From Sorangium cellulosum So0157-2 (lineage in GTDB: Bacteria > Myxococcota_A > Polyangia > Polyangiales > Polyangiaceae), in the NCBI RefSeq assembly GCF_000418325.1, contig NC_021658.1, positions 14,240,501-14,304,500 on the forward strand: 64,000 bases of DNA, given 5' to 3'. The stretch's first letter is position 1, and the number at the start of each line of letters is the position of its first letter. The position numbers and the translations under genes were made by a program. A model generated the notes under the pieces. That model was not told where the DNA came from, did no database searches, and was given only the letters and a program-made list of their open reading frames with translations. This document shows positions 59,398 to 64,000 of the stretch, in pieces.

Positions 59398-59942
59398 AAT
59401 TGGTCGGCGATCGCTTGGAACACCGCGTCGAGCGCCCCCGCCGAGGTGGCGCGGCTCGGTGGTGCGCCGGAAGGGCTCGCGACGATGCTGAGCGCGAGGC
59501 CCTGGACGACGGCCCAGACGTGCTCGGCAGCGCGCTCGATCGGCACGCGCAGGGCGCCCGCCCTGGCGCAACGCTCGAGGCGGTGCCGCATCAGGGCGTA
59601 GCTCGGCTCGAATATCGACGGCTGCTCGATGCCGCGCGCCATCAACGCGGCCGTGACGGAGGGGTGGGCCTGCACGAATTCGAGCACGTGCTCGCAGCCC
59701 TTGCGGAGATCCGCGACGGGGTCGTCTGTCGGCGTGAGCGCCCGTTTCTTCGCCATGAACTTCTCGAGCGCGACGGCGTGGACCGCAGCCACGAGCCCGT
59801 CCCGGTTGCCGAAGTGGTGGTAGAGGGTCGGCATCGTCACGCCGGCCTCCTCGCACACCCGCCGCGTCGTGAGCGCCGCTGGGCCTTCGCTCTCGAGCAC
59901 CCGGTACGCTACGGCGAGCAACTTGTCCTTGACGTCGGCCAT
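59394..59942 (-). CDS. TetR family transcriptional regulator
   Basis: This 182-residue protein has a helix-turn-helix at about 8-52 (LLAVAYRVLESEGPAALTTRRVCEEAGVTMPTLYHHFGNRDGLVAAV) and an all-helical ligand domain (TetR_C type). ATG 59942 fits the usual short N terminus. It precedes the epimerase gene on the same strand, with operator-like palindromes in the gap. The regulator therefore probably represses its downstream neighbour and possibly responds to a lipophilic substrate. DNA upstream is IS91 debris, so the promoter may have been rebuilt after an insertion. Confidence 0.92.
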   Translation of the reverse strand: MADVKDKLLAVAYRVLESEGPAALTTRRVCEEAGVTMPTLYHHFGNRDGLVAAVHAVALEKFMAKKRALTPTDDPVADLRKGCEHVLEFVQAHPSVTAALMARGIEQPSIFEPSYALMRHRLERCARAGALRVPIERAAEHVWAVVQGLALSIVASPSGAPPSRATSAGALDAVFQAIADQL

Positions 59943-60504
59943 CGCCGTCAGGCTAACACAGCTAGCCTCTGGCAGCTCCTCGCGACCCGGAGGCAGCCCG
60001 ACGGCGCGCTGAACGAGACCGCGCGGGCGACGCTCTCGGCCGTCGATGTGCGCTATGCGACGGCGTCTACGTGGATTGACCCTGACCAGGGCGACGAGCT
60101 TCATCCGCCCCTTGCAAGCTGGGCACTCGAGGACATCGATCGCACATGTGCGGCGCAAGAGCTCGGCGCGGAGTGCGGGGACGCAGGCACGATCCCGAAG
60201 CAGGCGGCAGCGCATCGAAGGGCCGGGCAGCAGGGCGGCGAGCGAAGGAGAATCCCTCGGCGTTGCGTCGCCAGGCCAGTCGCCGACCCCGATCGGTGAT
60301 GCCGCGGGCCCTTCACCGCGGGCGATGCGGCGGAAGAGGGCGCCGCGTTGGGCCACACCGGAGCCGCCCTCGGCGGTGAAGCAGGCGGAAACTACGAAAA
60401 TCGCTGCTGTTTCCAGCGACCAGTCGCTATCGACCGGTTTCTCTGGCGGGACTTCTGACGCGCGAACCAGCCATCCCGAGCTCGAGGTGCTTCAGCACCC
60501 TCGC
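59943..60504. other. Intergenic region with mobile-element debris
   Basis: It contains the IS91 C-terminal remnant at 60080-60172 and otherwise no recognised gene. It separates tetR from the xylanase gene, both leftward. Confidence 0.45.
60080..60172 (-). pseudogene. C-terminal fragment of an IS91-family transposase
   Basis: On the minus strand the sequence reads RAELLRRTCAIDVLECPACK followed by GRMKLVALV, the conserved CxxCxGRMK C-terminal block of IS91-type transposases. About 30 codons are recognisable. It is in opposite orientation to the larger remnant at 55681-56378 and does not overlap that remnant's protein coverage, so both could derive from one element or two. Confidence 0.75.
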
Positions 60505-61506
60505 TCATTTCACGACGAATTTCGCCGTCGTGAACTTGACCGTCCCGCTGTTGTTCTGGGCCTCGACCAGCAGCTTGATCTCGTGCAGATTCCCGAGGGG
60601 GAGGCCGAGCGCTTCCCACTGCTTGAAGTGCTCGGAGACGGAGATGGTGCCGCACGTGCGCGCCGTCCGCCGGATGCTGAAATACTGATCGAACGTCGCG
60701 CTCGGACCCGTGATGGCCGGCTTGTTCACGCGGGTCTTCTTCCACACGTCGTAGGTCTCGCCGTCGGCGGTGAGCGTGCCCACCTCGTCCCGCGGCGTCC
60801 CGTCGGAGGAGAAACCCGCCGGCTTCTCGCTCCCCCAGTCGTCGAGGATGTAGAACTCGCGCAGCGGGTTGACGGTCCAGCCGTAGATGCCGATGTACGT
60901 CAAGCCGCCGTCCTCCTCCGTCTTGGTATGCGCGAACTCCGCCGAGATGGTGCCGATCTGGGTGTGCTTCTGGGTCTGGTTGTAGTCGAGCCCGACGCGC
61001 GCCAAGAAATCCTCGACGTTGTTCCATTCAGCGCTGAACGTGGCGTCGACGCGGTGCACGGTCATGCAGCCCGACCCGCCGCCTTCCGCCCAGAGCTCGT
61101 AACCGTAACCATTGCCCGCATTGCCTCGGCTGTTCGAGCAATACTCCATGCCTCCGGTCAGGGGGGGCGCCGGCGGGCAGGCGTCCGCGCCGCCGCCGGT
61201 GGCCCCGCCGCCGCCGTCGCCGGCGGAGCCACCGCCGCCCGTCGCTCCGCCCGCGCCGCCGAGCCCACCGCTGCTGCTGCTCGCGTCGCCGCCCCCCGTG
61301 ACGCCTCCGGTTGTGGCGGTACCGCCCGCGCCCCCGGCGCCCGGTTGACCACCGCTCCCGCCTCCGCCGGTGGAGCCTGCGATCGATCCGCCGCTCCCGC
61401 TCCCGTCCTTCCCCTCCCCGGAGCCGGCGCAGCCCGTGAAGGCCGCGGCAGCCAGGCAAGCGGCGAGGGTACCCTGCGACCAACGGGACATGACGAACAC
61501 CTTCAT
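60505..61506 (-). CDS. GH11 endo-1,4-beta-xylanase, lipoprotein form
   Basis: This 333-residue protein has a lipoprotein signal (AAAAFTGCAGSG, Cys26), a Gly/Ser/Thr linker (about 27-107) and a glycoside hydrolase family 11 jelly-roll (about 115-333). Family marks are NGYGYELWAEGG, the nucleophile Glu217 in NPLREFYILDDWG, TYDVWKKTRVNKPAI, TFDQYFSIRR, GTISVSEHFKQW and the acid/base Glu315 in LLVEAQNNSG. It should hydrolyse internal bonds of xylan at the cell surface or after release. Extra Cys residues (123, 147, 285) are unusual for GH11. Start ATG 61506; a second ATG at 61491 with AAGGTG nearby is an alternative. Confidence 0.9.
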   Translation of the reverse strand: MKVFVMSRWSQGTLAACLAAAAFTGCAGSGEGKDGSGSGGSIAGSTGGGGSGGQPGAGGAGGTATTGGVTGGGDASSSSGGLGGAGGATGGGGSAGDGGGGATGGGADACPPAPPLTGGMEYCSNSRGNAGNGYGYELWAEGGGSGCMTVHRVDATFSAEWNNVEDFLARVGLDYNQTQKHTQIGTISAEFAHTKTEEDGGLTYIGIYGWTVNPLREFYILDDWGSEKPAGFSSDGTPRDEVGTLTADGETYDVWKKTRVNKPAITGPSATFDQYFSIRRTARTCGTISVSEHFKQWEALGLPLGNLHEIKLLVEAQNNSGTVKFTTAKFVVK

Positions 61507-61981
61507 GGGCGGAGCATGCCGGGTATGCACATTTTGATCAAGCGAGGCGAACCGTTGAAAAGATAGCTCGTCGTCGGGTTGCCGCATCGGGCAGAAGTTT
61601 CCATGTTAGCGCGAACATCCACTTCACTTCGTCGCTCCCGACACTGCCGAGCGAAGACCATAAGGTCCCTCCGAGCAAAGCATCGTTTCCGCCGGTGGCT
61701 ACAACGGCGAGGTGGGCTGGTCCGGGTTCGATGGTCCAGGCTTCGACAGCGCGGACGCCGGGGAGCGGGGCGGAGCCCCGAGGAGACAAGGCCGGGTCCG
61801 CCGCGCAAAGCCGCCGCGAGGCGGCGCGGAAGCCCGGCCATCCCCGGCCGGACTGCGGCGGGAGGAACGAGGGCATCGTTGCGTTCCACACCGCCCACCC
61901 GAGATCGGCTAGGGGTGGCGCTGGCCTCCGGGCCGGAGGCTCAGCGGGATGGGGTCAAGCAGACCGGGAGGGAGCGCGGGG
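61507..61981. other. Divergent intergenic region
   Basis: No recognised gene. It must contain promoters for the leftward xylanase and rightward sensor paralogue. cggggagcggggcggagccccg around 61760 can fold into a GC-rich hairpin. GGGAGG at about 61968 is the likely ribosome binding site of the paralogue. Confidence 0.4.
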
Positions 61982-64000
61982 ATGGGTCAGGGCGAGCGGG
62001 ACAGCGGCGTCGCGGTGCCGGAGCAGTGGGGCGAGCTCCCCGCCGACCCGGGGCAGGGCTCGGGACGAGGGGCCAGCTCCCTCCCGCCCGCGCGCAGCAC
62101 CCGCCCGCCCGCGCGCCGCACGACCGCCCCGCCGCTCCAGGGCGCGGCGCCCGCCGACGCGGCCCGCCCGGTGACCGTCGGCGTCATCACCCCCTTTCTC
62201 GACGGGTCGTTCTGGAACCCCGTCCTCATGGGCCTCCACGCGTCGGCCCAGGAGCGCGGGCTCCGCACGCTGGTGCTGCGCGGCACGCCGGCCGAGGTCC
62301 AGGCGCCGTCGCTCGCCCGGGAGCAGGTGGACGGGTGGATCGTCGTCATCGAGCTGCACGGCCTCTCGGCGCTCGCGGCCGCGCGGGTCCCGTTCATCAC
62401 GGTCGGCACCCGCGCCGCCGAGGTCGACTGCCCGGCCGTGATCCCGGACAACCGCGGCGGCATGCGGAGCGCGGTGCGCCACCTCATCGAGCACGGGCAC
62501 AGGCGCATCGCGTTCGTCGGCTACTTCGACGCGTACGACGTGCGCGAGCGCTTCGCGGCCTACAAGGACACGCTCGCCGAGGCGGGCATCCCCTTCGATC
62601 CCGATCTTGTCGTCCGGAGCGACAACAACTGGTACAGCGGCGGCCAGGGCGCCGCGCCCGCGCTCCTCGCGCTGCTGCCCGGGTGCACGGCGGCGGTCTT
62701 CGGGACCGACAAGAACGCGCTCGGCATGATGCCCCCGCTGAAGGCGGCGGGCGTCCGCATCCCCGAGGATCTCGCCATCGTCGGCTTCGACGATGTGGCG
62801 GAGGCGCAGGGCGTCGATCCCCCGCTGACCACCGTGCGCCAGCGGTTCGAGATGATGGGGAGCGCCGCGTGCGAGCTCATCTCGTCGATGATCGCCGGCG
62901 AGCCCTTCCCGGCCGAGGGCGTGCACACGGACAACACGCTCGTCGTGCGGAGCTCGTGCGGGTGCCACACGGTCGAGGACTTCCTCGACCGGGAGGACGC
63001 GGCGTCCGAGGAGGACGCGCGCGGCGCCCTGGCGCGGCAGATGGTCGAGCTCTTGCTCCTTCCCCGGCCGCTCCCGCCCGAAACCCCGCCGAGCGAGATC
63101 TGGCCGGCGGTCGCGTCGGTGATCGACGGCTACTTCGCGGCGCTCCAGGGCGCCGCGCTGCCCTCGGCCGCCGAGCTCGGGGCCGCCTGCCGGCAGGCGG
63201 TCGGCATCACGCCCGATCTCGGGACCTTGCTGGCGGCGATCCGCCTGCTGGGCCAGCGCCACGAGCGGCGCGGCGCGCCCCTCGACGCCGCGGCCAGGCG
63301 GCGGGTGGACGCCTACCTGGAGCTCGCGCGCCTCGCGATGGCGCGGGCCCGGCTCGAGGCCGAGACGCAGGTCGTCCAGAGGCTCGGGGTGCTCGCGAGG
63401 ACCAATTACGACGTGAGCTTCGCCCTGCTCGGCGGCACCCAGCAGGCGTCGCGGTCGCTCGCGTGGCTCGAGACGACCACGGTGGTCTGGGGCTGCCTCG
63501 CCTTGTGGGAGGACCCGGAGGCGCGCGCGGGCCTGGTCGTCGCCGGCGCGTACAGCCGCGACGGCAGCCCGACCCCGCCGATCGGCAGCCGCTGCCCGGC
63601 GGAGGCGTTCCCGCCGGCGGAGATGCTGCCGCCCTCGGCCACGGACGGCACGTACATGGTGCTGCTCTTGCCGATCCGCTCCGCGCGGCGCGACTGGGGG
63701 ATCCTGGTGCTCGTCGGCCCGACGCACGTCGAGATGGCCGGCGACGAGGGCACGGTCGCGATCTGGGGGACGCTGCTCGGCGCGGCCCTGGAGCGCGACG
63801 CGCTGGTGGAGTCGCTCTCGGCGCAGCACGCCGATCTGCAGAAGGCGTACGCGATCGAGCGCGCGCTCTCGGAGACGGTGCGCGAGCTCGGCTGTCCGCT
63901 CACCCCGCTGCTGCCCGGCGTGCTGCTCGTGCCGCTGATCGGGATGATCGACGCCGACCGCGCCCGGCAGGTGCTCGAGAAGGTGTCCGAGGGGGTGAGC
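61982..64000 (+). CDS. Second LacI-type sensor with STAS domain, cut by the window end
   Basis: 673 codons are open from ATG 61982 to the last base without a stop. The translation parallels the gene at 47894 throughout: both start MGQG, then VPEQWG. Matching blocks include TVGVITPFLDGSFWNPVLMG, HLIEHGHRRIAFVGYFDAYD, GTDKNALGMM, VGFDDVAEAQ, SSCGCHTVEDFLD, LARTNYDVSFALLGGTQQ, GTVAIWGTLLGAALERDALV and VLLVPLIGMIDADRARQVL. The remaining part of the STAS domain lies beyond the window. By eye about three quarters of residues agree with the first copy. Differences cluster in the binding-domain loops and the N-terminal tail, so ligand specificity may differ. No LacI DNA-binding domain or signal peptide is present. 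Confidence 0.9.
   Translation, partial: MGQGERDSGVAVPEQWGELPADPGQGSGRGASSLPPARSTRPPARRTTAPPLQGAAPADAARPVTVGVITPFLDGSFWNPVLMGLHASAQERGLRTLVLRGTPAEVQAPSLAREQVDGWIVVIELHGLSALAAARVPFITVGTRAAEVDCPAVIPDNRGGMRSAVRHLIEHGHRRIAFVGYFDAYDVRERFAAYKDTLAEAGIPFDPDLVVRSDNNWYSGGQGAAPALLALLPGCTAAVFGTDKNALGMMPPLKAAGVRIPEDLAIVGFDDVAEAQGVDPPLTTVRQRFEMMGSAACELISSMIAGEPFPAEGVHTDNTLVVRSSCGCHTVEDFLDREDAASEEDARGALARQMVELLLLPRPLPPETPPSEIWPAVASVIDGYFAALQGAALPSAAELGAACRQAVGITPDLGTLLAAIRLLGQRHERRGAPLDAAARRRVDAYLELARLAMARARLEAETQVVQRLGVLARTNYDVSFALLGGTQQASRSLAWLETTTVVWGCLALWEDPEARAGLVVAGAYSRDGSPTPPIGSRCPAEAFPPAEMLPPSATDGTYMVLLLPIRSARRDWGILVLVGPTHVEMAGDEGTVAIWGTLLGAALERDALVESLSAQHADLQKAYAIERALSETVRELGCPLTPLLPGVLLVPLIGMIDADRARQVLEKVSEGVS

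Noticed and set aside
61538..61891. Minus-strand frame containing AVEAWTIEPGPAHLAVV
   Set aside because: It reads like plausible protein, but no family is recognised, it lies in a promoter region and lacks a ribosome binding site; left unannotated.

Overview
The window is about 64 kb of very GC-rich DNA. Gene content points to a large-genome myxobacterium of the Sorangium/Polyangiaceae type: eukaryote-like Ser/Thr kinases fused to ATPase modules, an FHA-domain enhancer-binding protein, Cys-rich and Gly-rich lipoproteins, a giant RHS protein, lineage-style disulfide and propeller repeats, a secreted xylanase, and long intergenic stretches full of short GC-rich repeats. The genus is an inference from this style, not a search result. 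No rRNA, tRNA or CRISPR array was seen.

Layout. 0.3-4.4 kb: a methyltransferase, a DJ-1/PfpI protein, a short-chain dehydrogenase and a Gly-rich lipoprotein. 4.4-13.1 kb: a repeat-rich zone holding a decayed copy of the purA 3' end, a duplicated intergenic module, a 2234-residue teneurin-like RHS protein and a small membrane protein just behind it. 13.1-17.7 kb: purA and hisZ, an ECF sigma factor and a phosphoglycolate-phosphatase-like HAD enzyme. 17.9-26.6 kb: conserved hypotheticals, an APP1-type phosphatase, a Cys-rich lipoprotein, a class V aminotransferase with an AraC regulator divergent from a cytochrome P450, and hisC. 26.6-28.3 kb: a two-gene ATPase/TOPRIM-like pair that looks like a defence module whose second gene lacks its catalytic middle.

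28.9-50.1 kb is rich in signalling and surface genes: a kinase-cyclase-like-ATPase-TPR giant, an adenylate-forming ligase translationally coupled to a glycosyltransferase, two coupled hypotheticals, an FHA/sigma-54-type regulator divergent from a 14-blade repeat lipoprotein, a kinase-STAND-coiled-coil membrane protein followed by a PEGA-like protein, and a LacI-type sensor fused to a C-terminal STAS domain.

50.1-64 kb is bounded by that sensor and a second, very similar paralogue that runs off the right end. Between them lies a zone of gene debris beside intact genes. The debris comprises a comM fragment fused to lipoprotein signal sequence and tandemly duplicated, a D5/P4-type helicase-primase fragment, a PQQ-propeller gene cut by an IS91-type transposase remnant, and a second IS91 3' fragment. 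The intact genes include a royal-jelly-family lipoprotein with a LysR gene, two dehydrogenases, an MBL-fold lipoprotein, a TetR-controlled epimerase with a visible twin operator, and a GH11 xylanase. The paralogous pair plus this debris suggests a recombination-prone accessory segment.
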